A stretch of 14,532 bases of DNA, taken from an uncultured Eubacteriales bacterium (GTDB lineage: Bacteria > Bacillota > Clostridia > Christensenellales > Aristaeellaceae). The notes below the pieces were generated by a model. That model was given only the letters and a program-made list of their open reading frames with translations, was not told where the DNA came from and searched no databases. The stretch is taken from NCBI GenBank assembly GCA_900553315.1, contig USCW01000025.1:1-14532 (forward strand), read 5' to 3'. Below, piece after piece: positions 7,694-13,849 of the stretch (its first letter is position 1; every line of letters begins with the position of its first letter). The position numbers and the translations under genes were made by a program.

Positions 7694-8146
7694 TTGCATA
7701 GCCTGTTGGAAATCTTTCAAAATGAAGTGCTGATCTGTGCGCTGACCTCGTGGTTCATCGCACAAGTGCTGAAGATACCGACGTATCGCATTGTGGAGAA
7801 GGAATGGAACTGGCGGCGCTTTTTCGGCTCCGGCGGAATGCCGTCCTCTCACACGTCCTTTGTGGTGGCGCTGACGCTGATGATCGGCTTCACTTCGGGC
7901 TTCGACACCGTTGGTTTTGCCATTTCCTTCACGCTTTCGTCCATTGTGATGTACGACGCGACGGGCGTACGGCGGGAAACTGGCAATCAGGCGCAGGTCA
8001 TTAACGAGATCCTCCGCAATGTGTTTGTGAACGGCAAGCCCATTTCGGATGATGATCTCAAGGAACTTGTGGGTCATACGCCTTTGGAGGTGCTTGGCGG
8101 TGCGATTGTCGGCATTCTGACTGTCGTGCTGTTCCTTGTTTTCTAA
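7694..8146 (+). CDS. Divergent PAP2 family membrane protein (YuiD/DUF212-like)
   Basis: A 150-residue integral membrane protein related to type 2 phosphatidic acid phosphatases. The divergent-PAP2 hallmarks are all present: GGMPSSHTSFVVAL, with Ser-His in the place of the PSGH motif, MYDATGVRRETGNQAQVIN, and ELVGHTPLEVLGGAIVG near the C-terminus. Three to four hydrophobic stretches can be seen. The start is TTG at 7694, supported by GGGAGGG at 7681-7687, 6 nt upstream; no in-frame ATG fits before the conserved part. It follows ispA by 29 nt. A link to isoprenoid or lipid-phosphate metabolism is suggested by position only; no activity is established from the sequence. Confidence 0.9.
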   Translation: MHSLLEIFQNEVLICALTSWFIAQVLKIPTYRIVEKEWNWRRFFGSGGMPSSHTSFVVALTLMIGFTSGFDTVGFAISFTLSSIVMYDATGVRRETGNQAQVINEILRNVFVNGKPISDDDLKELVGHTPLEVLGGAIVGILTVVLFLVF

Positions 8147-8171
8147 AAAAATACATGTGGAGGACTGCCTT

Positions 8172-8702
8172 ATGGATCGCTTTCTGGAAGAAATCGTGGT
8201 CAAGAAAAACAAAACCGCCAATGAGATTCTCTTTGTCCTGTCGATGATCGTTATGGTGCTTTCTGGGCTGTATGCCGTCATGATGCTGAATGTGCTGGTC
8301 TATTCCTTCACGGTGCCGGGACTGATTATGACGCTGCTGTCTGCGGGCATTGCGGTGGTGCTGTTCCTGTTCCGCGACCGTCTGCGCACGGAGTATGAAT
8401 ACACCTTCACCAACGGCGATCTGGACTTTGCCATGGTGTTCAACAACAGCAAGCGCAAGAGCCTTGGCAGCTTGAAGGTTCGCAATGTGGATGCCTTCGG
8501 CCCTGTGACGGGCAATGCCTTCAATCGCTATGTGTCCATGCCCGGCGTGCGCAAGGACAACTGGTTCCTGAACCGCGGCAGCGATCTGTACTTCTTCTAT
8601 TTCCAGAAGGAGAGCAATAAGCGGCTGATCGTTCTGGAGCCCAGCGAGGAAATGGTGAGCTTCATCAAGCAGTATCTGCCCCATGGGGCTTATCAGGAGT
8701 AA
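8172..8702 (+). CDS. Two-helix membrane protein, resembles DUF6106 family
   Basis: A 176-residue protein beginning MDRFLEEIVVKKNKTANEIL. Two transmembrane helices follow (about 21-44 and 49-68, counted from this start), then a soluble domain of about 105 residues (DRLRTEYEYTFTNGDLDFAMVFNN through FYFQKESNKRLIVLEPSEEMV). That domain looks like a PH-like or similar beta-rich fold common in clostridial proteins of this kind. I place it near DUF6106 from memory of its N-terminus and layout, with moderate certainty. The start at 8172 is chosen over 8136 because GGAGGA at 8159-8164 lies 7 nt upstream and the longer form begins inside the preceding gene. No catalytic motif is visible and the function is unknown. 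Confidence 0.8.
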   Translation: MDRFLEEIVVKKNKTANEILFVLSMIVMVLSGLYAVMMLNVLVYSFTVPGLIMTLLSAGIAVVLFLFRDRLRTEYEYTFTNGDLDFAMVFNNSKRKSLGSLKVRNVDAFGPVTGNAFNRYVSMPGVRKDNWFLNRGSDLYFFYFQKESNKRLIVLEPSEEMVSFIKQYLPHGAYQE

Positions 8703-8707
8703 AGCAT

Positions 8708-9859
8708 ATGCAGGTCTATTTGGACAACAGCGCGACCACCCGGCCTTTTCCACGGGTGGTCGCTGCTATGCAGGAAGCGCTTGAGGAATGCTGGTATAAT
8801 CCTTCTGCGCTGTATAAGCCCGCGCTGGAAGCGGAGAAGAAGGTTGCTGCGGCTCGTGAGGTCTGCCTGAAGGCGGTTAACGCGCAAGGACAGCGGCTGA
8901 TTTTTACTTCCTGCGGTACGGAGGCTGACAATCTGGCGATCCTCGGACATCTGCGCGGGATGCGGCAGCCGGGGCGCGTGCTGATTCTGTGCGTGGAGCA
9001 TCCGGCGGTGCTGACCTGCGCGGAGGAAATTACACGGATGGGGCATCGCGTGGAGGAAATCCCCGTGACGGCCAAGGGTACGGCTGATTTGGATTGGCTG
9101 GAAGCGCATCTGGATACGGATGTGCGCATGATCTGCTGTATGCAGGTGAATAACGAGTCTGGCGCGATTCAGCCGTTGATGGAAATTTCGCGTCTGCGGG
9201 ATGCCAAGTGCCCGGAGGCAGCCTTCCATGTGGATGGTGTACAAGGCTTCCTGCGCACGCCGCTGGATTTCAAGGCCCTGCATTTGCAATCCTACGCCTT
9301 CAGCGCACATAAGATTCACGGCCCTAAGGGCGTTGGCGGCTTGATTCTGGAAAAGAGCTTCAAGGTGGCTCCGATTCTGCATGGCGGCGGACAGGAGGAT
9401 GGCTATCGCTCCGGTACGGAAAACACCCCCGGCATTTTGGGCTTGGGGGAGGCTGTGCGGGCATACCCGATGGACGGCTCCGCGGAGATGATGGCGAATA
9501 AGCGGCTGCTGTGGCAACTGATTCAGGAGCGGATTCCTTCAGCCAAGCTGAACGGCCCGGAGTTGGATGATCCTGCTTGCGCGCCGCACATTCTGAATGT
9601 GTCCTTCCCGCCCGTGCGGAGCCAGACAATGCTCTTTGCGCTGGAGGGGGATGGCATTTATGTGTCCAGCGGCTCGGCCTGCTCCAGCCGCAAACAGAAG
9701 CTTTCCAGTGTGCTCACGGCTATGGGATTGTCTACGGAACGCATTGACAGCGCCCTGCGCTTCAGTTTGTGTCCGGGACTTACGGCGGAGGAAATGACCT
9801 ATACGGCGGATCGGCTGGCGGCACAGTATCAGGTGTTGAGCCGATTCGTAAGAAGATAA
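8708..9859 (+). CDS. Cysteine desulfurase, NifS/IscS class V aminotransferase
   Basis: A PLP enzyme of 383 residues that takes sulfur from cysteine and passes it as a persulfide, here very likely to ThiI next door. Seen in order are VYLDNSATT (N-terminal PLP-site motif), SCGTEADN, H98 in VEHPAVL (stacks on PLP), NNESGAIQP, D176 in FHVDGVQG, the Schiff-base lysine K202 in SAHKIHGPKG, the RSGTENTP loop, and the catalytic cysteine C325 in SSGSACSSRKQK. The extended Cys loop with Arg/Lys is of the NifS/IscS type. AGGAG at 8695-8699 precedes the ATG by 8 nt. Only 3 nt separate its stop from thiI. No iscU/nifU scaffold lies in the window, which favours a tRNA/thiamine sulfur role over general Fe-S assembly. 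Confidence 0.95.
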   Translation: MQVYLDNSATTRPFPRVVAAMQEALEECWYNPSALYKPALEAEKKVAAAREVCLKAVNAQGQRLIFTSCGTEADNLAILGHLRGMRQPGRVLILCVEHPAVLTCAEEITRMGHRVEEIPVTAKGTADLDWLEAHLDTDVRMICCMQVNNESGAIQPLMEISRLRDAKCPEAAFHVDGVQGFLRTPLDFKALHLQSYAFSAHKIHGPKGVGGLILEKSFKVAPILHGGGQEDGYRSGTENTPGILGLGEAVRAYPMDGSAEMMANKRLLWQLIQERIPSAKLNGPELDDPACAPHILNVSFPPVRSQTMLFALEGDGIYVSSGSACSSRKQKLSSVLTAMGLSTERIDSALRFSLCPGLTAEEMTYTADRLAAQYQVLSRFVRR

Positions 9860-9862
9860 GGA

Positions 9863-11020
9863 ATGGTGAAGAACATGCGTAACCTGCTGCTCGTTCGCTT
9901 TGGCGAGATTTTCCTGAAGGGTCTGAATCGACCCTATTTTATGAAGGAACTGGTCAAGAAGATCCGCTTCGCCGTGAAGGACGTGGGCGGCGATGTGTGG
10001 CTTCAGGACAGCCGCGTTTTTGTCAGCGATTATACCGATGAGGAAGAGTGCATTCGCCGGGTGACGAAGGTATTCGGCGTACACAGCGTGTGCCCCGCAG
10101 TCGAAATGGAGAAGGATGACTTCAACGCGATCTGCGCACAGGCTAGCAAAATGATGGAGGGCATGAGCGGAACCTTTAAGGTGTTCGCACGCCGCAGCGA
10201 TAAGCGCTATCCCATGGAAAGCAATGAAATGAATAAGGCCATCGGCGGCTATGTGTTGGCGCACAATCCGAATCTGAAGGTGGATGTGCATGAGCCTCAG
10301 CATCGGCTGAACGTGGAGATTCGCGTGAAGGCCTATCTCTATGTGCGTGTGGTGCCCGCTGTTGGCGGTATGCCCGTGGGCACAAACGGCCGTGCGACGC
10401 TGCTGCTTTCCGGCGGAATCGACAGCCCTGTGGCGGGCTGGATGATTGCCAAGCGCGGCGTGAAGATCAATGCGGTGCATTTCCACAGCTATCCCTATAC
10501 CAGCGACCGTGCGAAGGAAAAGGTGCTCGATCTGGCGCGCATTCTTTCGGAGAGCTGCTGCGGTATCCGCGTGCATATCGTGCCCTTCACCAAGATTCAG
10601 ATGGAGATTCACGAAAAGTGCCCGGAGGAATATACCACGCTGATTATGCGTCGCTTCATGATGCGCATTGCGGAACGCATTGCCCGCAAGACGGAAAGCG
10701 AGGCGCTGATTACCGGCGAGAGCATCGGTCAGGTGGCCAGTCAGACCATGGAGGCCCTTGGCACAACGGACAGCGTGGTGAATATGCCCGTGTTCCGTCC
10801 GCTGATCGGCTCGGATAAGGAAGAGATCATCGAGGTTGCTAAGCGGATCGGCACCTTTGAGACTTCTTCGCTGCCCTTTGAGGACTGCTGTACCGTCTTT
10901 ACGCCTCGGCATCCCGCCACGCACCCAAAGATGGAGAAGATTCTCTATGGCGAGGGCAAGCTGGATATGGAAGCGCTGATTGACGAGGCTGTCGCGGGCG
11001 TGGAGGTTGTGCAGGTCTAA
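9863..11020 (+). CDS. thiI: tRNA 4-thiouridine synthase / thiamine sulfurtransferase ThiI
   Basis: A 385-residue enzyme that adenylates U8 of tRNA and inserts sulfur to make 4-thiouridine. In many bacteria it also supplies sulfur for the thiamine thiazole. The N-terminus (LLLVRFGEIFLKGLNR) and following ferredoxin-like and THUMP regions extend to about residue 165. The PP-loop ATPase motif SGGIDSP is at 183-189, with NAVHFHSYPYTS, LITGESIGQVASQT and RPLIGSDKEEII after it. No C-terminal rhodanese domain is present, unlike E. coli ThiI but as in most Bacillota, so sulfur presumably comes directly from the upstream desulfurase. ATG 9863 is used. ATG 9875 (MRNLLL) lies better with respect to the TAAGG...GGTGA bases and may be the true start. 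The TAA overlaps the stop of the convergent minus-strand gene. Confidence 0.96.
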   Translation: MVKNMRNLLLVRFGEIFLKGLNRPYFMKELVKKIRFAVKDVGGDVWLQDSRVFVSDYTDEEECIRRVTKVFGVHSVCPAVEMEKDDFNAICAQASKMMEGMSGTFKVFARRSDKRYPMESNEMNKAIGGYVLAHNPNLKVDVHEPQHRLNVEIRVKAYLYVRVVPAVGGMPVGTNGRATLLLSGGIDSPVAGWMIAKRGVKINAVHFHSYPYTSDRAKEKVLDLARILSESCCGIRVHIVPFTKIQMEIHEKCPEEYTTLIMRRFMMRIAERIARKTESEALITGESIGQVASQTMEALGTTDSVVNMPVFRPLIGSDKEEIIEVAKRIGTFETSSLPFEDCCTVFTPRHPATHPKMEKILYGEGKLDMEALIDEAVAGVEVVQV

Positions 11021-11274
11021 AGCACCTTCAACAGCAGCAAAAAGCAAACGCCGGGAAGCCCTAAAGCTCCGGCTGTTACCATAGAGAGGGGATTGATGCC
11101 AAGTCGCTGAGGAGGCATCAGTACGTTCCAGCAAAGCAGGAGCGCAAGCCCTGTCAGCAGACTGGTCAGCAGCCGCGTAAGAAACGTATCTGGGCGATAA
11201 AGGCGGCCGAAAAGGTATAGCCCGCCCATGATGCCGGCCAGCAGCAGCACGAGGCGCAGATTGACAATTACCAT
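11017..11274 (-). CDS. bofA: BofA-family (pro-sigma-K processing inhibitor-like) membrane protein
   Basis: An 85-residue membrane protein. The C-terminal half carries the BofA signature, LGINPLSMVTAGALGLPGVCFLLLLKVL, and two further hydrophobic segments precede it. In B. subtilis BofA holds the SpoIVFB protease inactive in the outer forespore membrane until late sporulation, so its presence suggests a spore-forming lineage. The start is taken as ATG at 11274-11272 because AGGGGGTGA (11288-11280 on this strand) lies 5 nt before it. A GTG nine bases upstream (11283) would fall within that ribosome site. It is the only minus-strand gene in the window and its stop TAG overlaps the thiI stop. In B. 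subtilis bofA lies by recR, so the location differs. Confidence 0.85.
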   Translation of the reverse strand: MVIVNLRLVLLLAGIMGGLYLFGRLYRPDTFLTRLLTSLLTGLALLLCWNVLMPPQRLGINPLSMVTAGALGLPGVCFLLLLKVL

Positions 11275-11279
11275 GGACG

Positions 11280-11316
11280 TCACCCCCTGCGCATTCTATG
11301 CAGGATGCACAGGGGG
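11280..11316 (-). promoter_or_regulatory. Hairpin that would sequester the bofA ribosome-binding site
   Basis: On the bofA strand, CCCCCTG (11316-11310) pairs with CAGGGGG (11289-11283), and GCAT (11308-11305) with ATGC (11294-11291), separated by one A/C mismatch and closed by a 10-nt loop. The 3' arm is the bofA Shine-Dalgarno (AGGGGGTGA, to 11280). An RNA starting upstream of 11316 would have that site paired, whereas an RNA starting inside the loop would leave it open. The pairing is read directly; the regulatory effect is inferred. Confidence 0.5.
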
Positions 11317-11320
11317 ATAG
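11293..11320 (-). promoter_or_regulatory. Weak candidate sigma-E promoter for bofA
   Basis: On the bofA strand CATAGAAT (11300-11293) matches the sporulation sigma-E -10 form CATACAAT at seven of eight bases. It is 15 nt downstream of CTATC (11320-11316), which matches only three of five bases of ATATT. The -35 is poor, so this is tentative. A start here would fall inside the hairpin described for this leader. Confidence 0.25.
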
Positions 11321-11360
11321 ACGGGAAAAATAAAAAATTCACAAACATTCGAATAGCCCC

Positions 11361-11389
11361 TTGCAGAACCCTACGGGATATGATAGAAT
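11361..11389 (+). promoter_or_regulatory. Sigma-A promoter of cggR
   Basis: A TTGCAG -35 (11361-11366) and a TAGAAT -10 (11384-11389) are separated by 17 bp, with an extended -10 TG at 11381-11382. Transcription would start near 11396, giving a leader of about 50 nt before cggR. It is the only good plus-strand promoter in the 174-nt region between the bofA and cggR starts. Confidence 0.7.
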
Positions 11390-11392
11390 AAT

Positions 11393-11428
11393 CGGGACGG
11401 AAATCGACCGCTAGGGCGTGCCGCGCCC
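11393..11428 (+). promoter_or_regulatory. Candidate CggR operator (one good half-site)
   Basis: CGGGAC at 11393-11398 begins just after the -10 box. In B. subtilis the CggR operator, as I recall it, is CGGGAC-N6-TGTC-N4-CGGGAC-N6-TGTC and also lies between promoter and gene. Here the spacing frame gives CGGGAC-N6-CGAC-N4-AGGGCG-N6-GCCC, so the left hexamer is exact and the rest is degenerate. CGGGAC also occurs several times within coding DNA of this window, so chance is possible. Confidence 0.35.
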
Positions 11429-11448
11429 CGCGAGTAGGGAGGGTCTGC

Positions 11449-12483
11449 ATGGAGGATGGATTCCTGACGCTGATGCAGCGCCTAGGCCCTGATCTAGCGG
11501 CGGAAATGGCGAGGCGGGCGCTGGTACTTGAGCGCATTGCGGCGCTGGAGCCGGTGGGTCGGCGGCAGCTTGCCGCACGGCTGAACCTGCCGGAGCGGGA
11601 GATCCGTTCGATTGCCACATACTTGCGGGAGGAAGGCTTCATTCATTTGGACGCGGCAGGCATGTCGCTGACGGAAAAAGCGAAAACGCTCCTGCCCAGC
11701 GCCAAAGAGTTCAGCCGCGCCATGCGTGGATTGGTGAGCATGGAGACGCAGCTGGCGACGATGCTGCACATTGGACGTGTATGCCTGGTGGCTGGTGACT
11801 ACGATGAGGATGCTCGCGTCCTGCAAGACATTGGCCGCGTTGCGGCGCAGCGTGTGCGGATGCTGCTGAAAAGCGGCAGTACGTTGGCGGTCACGGGCGG
11901 CAGCACCATGGCGGAGGTTGCACGGGAATTGCAGACACCTGTCCCCATGGACGTGATGGTTGTTCCTGCCCGGGGAGGTCTTGGACGCGCTGTGGAGACG
12001 CAGGCGAATACGCTGGCGGCAGAGATTGCTCACAGACTGGGCGGGCACCATCGGTTGATTCACCTGCCGGATCATCTGGACGCTTCTGCGATGCAGGAAA
12101 TGCGCAAGCTGCCTGATGTGCAGGAAGCGTTGGGACTTTTGCAGCATGCAGATGTGATTCTTCACGGAATCGGACGTGCGGACGATATGGCACGGAGCCG
12201 TCAAATGCCCTTGCTCATGTGCAAGGAGCTGCTGGCAAAGGGCGCGGTAGGTGAGGCGCTGGGCTATTATTTCAGCGCAGCGGGGGAATGTATCTACGCT
12301 GCATCCAGCGTGGGCGTAGACTTGGCACGGCTTTCACCTAACTGTCAGATGGTGGCGGTTGCGGCGGGGCGGCGCAAGGGACAGGCGATCTTGGCGGTGC
12401 TCCGAGGCTGTAAGCACGCTGTTTTAGTCACAGATGAGGGCGCAGCGCAGGAAATGCTGCGCCTGATGGAGAAAGATAATTAA
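11449..12483 (+). CDS. cggR: Central glycolytic genes regulator CggR (SorC/DeoR family repressor)
   Basis: A 344-residue transcriptional repressor of the lower glycolysis operon, released by fructose-1,6-bisphosphate. The N-terminal winged helix (about 25-75) contains LVLERIAALEPVGRRQLAARLN and a LPEREIRSIATYLREEGFI recognition region. The C-terminal sugar-phosphate-binding domain (about 95-340) has TGGSTM (149-154), VVPARGGLG (171-179) and GIGRAD. These fit CggR better than other SorC members, and pgk and tpiA follow directly. GGGAGGG lies 6 nt before ATG 11449. Autoregulation is likely because its promoter and a partial operator precede it. gapA, which usually comes between cggR and pgk, is missing. 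Confidence 0.92.
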   Translation: MEDGFLTLMQRLGPDLAAEMARRALVLERIAALEPVGRRQLAARLNLPEREIRSIATYLREEGFIHLDAAGMSLTEKAKTLLPSAKEFSRAMRGLVSMETQLATMLHIGRVCLVAGDYDEDARVLQDIGRVAAQRVRMLLKSGSTLAVTGGSTMAEVARELQTPVPMDVMVVPARGGLGRAVETQANTLAAEIAHRLGGHHRLIHLPDHLDASAMQEMRKLPDVQEALGLLQHADVILHGIGRADDMARSRQMPLLMCKELLAKGAVGEALGYYFSAAGECIYAASSVGVDLARLSPNCQMVAVAAGRRKGQAILAVLRGCKHAVLVTDEGAAQEMLRLMEKDN

Positions 12484-12485
12484 TG

Positions 12486-12530
12486 ATTGCACGGCCCTCC
12501 GGGGTTTCATGCGCCGGAGCCTTTTGCAAT
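12486..12530 (+). terminator. Hairpin between cggR and pgk, terminator- or attenuator-like
   Basis: CTCCGG (12497-12502) pairs with CCGGAG (12514-12519) around an 11-nt loop and is followed by CCTTTT. Outer arms ATTGCA (12486-12491) and TGCAAT (12525-12530) are also perfectly complementary, giving an imperfect stem of about 45 nt in total. The T run is only four long. It could be a leaky terminator lowering pgk relative to cggR, or an RNA-processing/stability element. TTGCAA (12524-12529) and GATGAT (12547-12552), 17 bp apart, form only a weak promoter candidate for pgk. Confidence 0.5.
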
Positions 12531-12571
12531 AGATACAAAAATGTAGGATGATATCGAAGGAGTGTGGCACC

Positions 12572-13762
12572 ATGGCCAAGAAGACGATTGATGACATCCA
12601 GGTTGCCGGCAAGCGGGTACTCGTCCGCTGCGACTTCAATGTTCCCATGGTTGATGGGAAGATCACCAGTGACAAGCGCATTGTGGCGGCGCTGCCCACC
12701 ATCAAGAAGCTGATTGCTGATGGCGGCAAGGTCATTCTGTGCAGCCATCTGGGCAAGCCGAAGAACGGCCCGGAGGCGAAGTTCTCTCTGGCGCCTGTGG
12801 CGGAGCGTCTGTCTGATTATCTGGGCAAGCCCGTCGTGTTCGCGGATGATGACAACGTGGTGGGCGAGAAGGCGAAGGCAGCTGTGGCCGCGATGAAGGA
12901 TGGCGACGTGGTGCTGCTGCAGAACACCCGCTTCCGCAAGGAAGAGACCAAGAACGAGGAGAACTTCTCCAAGGAGCTGGCCTCTCTGGCGGACTGCTAT
13001 GTGGATGATGCTTTCGGTTCCTGCCACCGTGCGCATTGCTCCACCGAGGGCGTGACCAAGTTCCTGTCTCCCTGCGTGGCTGGCTACCTGATCGGTAAGG
13101 AGCTGTCCATCATGGGCAAGGCGCTGGAGGATCCGGCTCGTCCCTTTGTGGCGGTGCTGGGCGGTGCGAAGGTCTCTGATAAGATCGGCGTTATCAACAA
13201 TCTGCTGGAAAAGGTTGACACCTTGATCGTTGGCGGCGGCATGAGCTACACCTTCCAGGTGGCGCTGGGCGGTCACGTGGGCAAGTCTTTGCTGGAGGCT
13301 GACAAGGTGGAGCTGGCCAAGGAGCTGATGGCTAAGGCCAAGGAAAAGGGCGTGAAGTTCCTGCTGCCCGTGGACAATGAGGCGGGCGACAGCTTCTCCA
13401 ATGATTGCATGCGTATTACCGTGCATTCCAAGGAGATCCCGGACAACTTCGAGGGCATGGACATTGGCCCGAAGACCCAGGTGATCTTCGCCAACGAGAT
13501 TGCCAATGCCGGTACCGTTGTGTGGAATGGCCCGATGGGCGTGTTTGAGTTTGACAACTTCGCCGTTGGTACTCGTGCCATCGCCAAGGCTATGGCTGAG
13601 TGCAAGGGTGTGACCATCGTCGGCGGCGGCGACAGCGCGTCCGCTATTGAGCAGATGGGCTTTGCCGATAAGGTGACCCACGTGTCCACCGGCGGCGGCG
13701 CTTCTCTGGAGTTCCTGGAAGGCAAGACCCTGCCCGGCGTTGCCTGCTTGGACGAGAAGTAA
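12572..13762 (+). CDS. pgk: Phosphoglycerate kinase
   Basis: A cytosolic glycolytic enzyme of 396 residues that transfers the acyl phosphate of 1,3-bisphosphoglycerate to ADP. It shows the N-domain substrate site RVLVRCDFNVPM with CSHLGKPK and LLQNTRF. The hinge and nucleotide domain carry VLGGAKVSDKI, WNGPMGVFE and VGGGDSASAIEQ, and the closing signature STGGGASLEFLEG ends in KTLPGV. The start at 12572 has AAGGAG 9 nt upstream; an in-frame ATG at 12548 is further from any ribosome site and would add eight unconserved residues. Codons such as AAG, GGC, CTG and GTG are used heavily, as expected of a highly expressed gene. Length is normal. Confidence 0.97.
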   Translation: MAKKTIDDIQVAGKRVLVRCDFNVPMVDGKITSDKRIVAALPTIKKLIADGGKVILCSHLGKPKNGPEAKFSLAPVAERLSDYLGKPVVFADDDNVVGEKAKAAVAAMKDGDVVLLQNTRFRKEETKNEENFSKELASLADCYVDDAFGSCHRAHCSTEGVTKFLSPCVAGYLIGKELSIMGKALEDPARPFVAVLGGAKVSDKIGVINNLLEKVDTLIVGGGMSYTFQVALGGHVGKSLLEADKVELAKELMAKAKEKGVKFLLPVDNEAGDSFSNDCMRITVHSKEIPDNFEGMDIGPKTQVIFANEIANAGTVVWNGPMGVFEFDNFAVGTRAIAKAMAECKGVTIVGGGDSASAIEQMGFADKVTHVSTGGGASLEFLEGKTLPGVACLDEK

Positions 13763-13771
13763 GCATTGACA

Positions 13772-13815
13772 GCAGGAGGGGAACGGCGCTTGCGCGGTTC
13801 ACCTCCTGCGCTTTT
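13772..13815 (+). terminator. Long hairpin between pgk and tpiA
   Basis: GCAGGAGG (13772-13779) pairs with CCTCCTGC (13802-13809). Inside it GAAC (13781-13784) pairs with GTTC (13797-13800), and GCG with CGC near the tip, with one symmetric mismatch between each block. GCTTTT follows. This is a stable stem with a short T4 run, so it may be a partial terminator or a stem setting relative pgk/tpiA message levels. Confidence 0.6.
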
Positions 13816-13825
13816 GCGCTAAAAT
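13798..13825 (+). promoter_or_regulatory. Possible internal promoter for tpiA
   Basis: TAAAAT at 13820-13825 is a good -10 box, placed 16 bp after TTCACC (13798-13803), which matches four of six -35 bases. It lies within and just after the pgk-tpiA hairpin. It would let tpiA be transcribed even if transcripts from pgk stop at the hairpin. The -35 is weak. Confidence 0.3.
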
Positions 13826-13849
13826 GTAAGTAAGAAAGAGGAATGACAA

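Noticed and set aside
8136..8171. Longer start (ATG via 8136) for the DUF6106-like gene
   Set aside because: It would begin within the PAP2-like gene; a good GGAGGA site and the conserved-looking MDRFLEEIV start are at 8172.
9539..11134. 531-codon minus-strand open frame opposite thiI and the desulfurase
   Set aside because: A shadow of thiI produced by codon bias in GC-rich DNA; composition is His/Ala/Leu-rich without domains, and it collides with the real bofA gene on the same strand.
12548..12571. Upstream in-frame ATG for pgk
   Set aside because: The AAGGAG site falls between the two ATGs and serves 12572; the extra eight residues are not part of the family N-terminus.
12428..13681. 417-codon minus-strand open frame opposite pgk
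   Set aside because: Antisense to highly conserved pgk, with no recognisable motif and no plausible ribosome site.
13766..13771. Perfect TTGACA -35 box after pgk
   Set aside because: No -10-like sequence lies 16-18 bp downstream; that position is the GC-rich hairpin tip.
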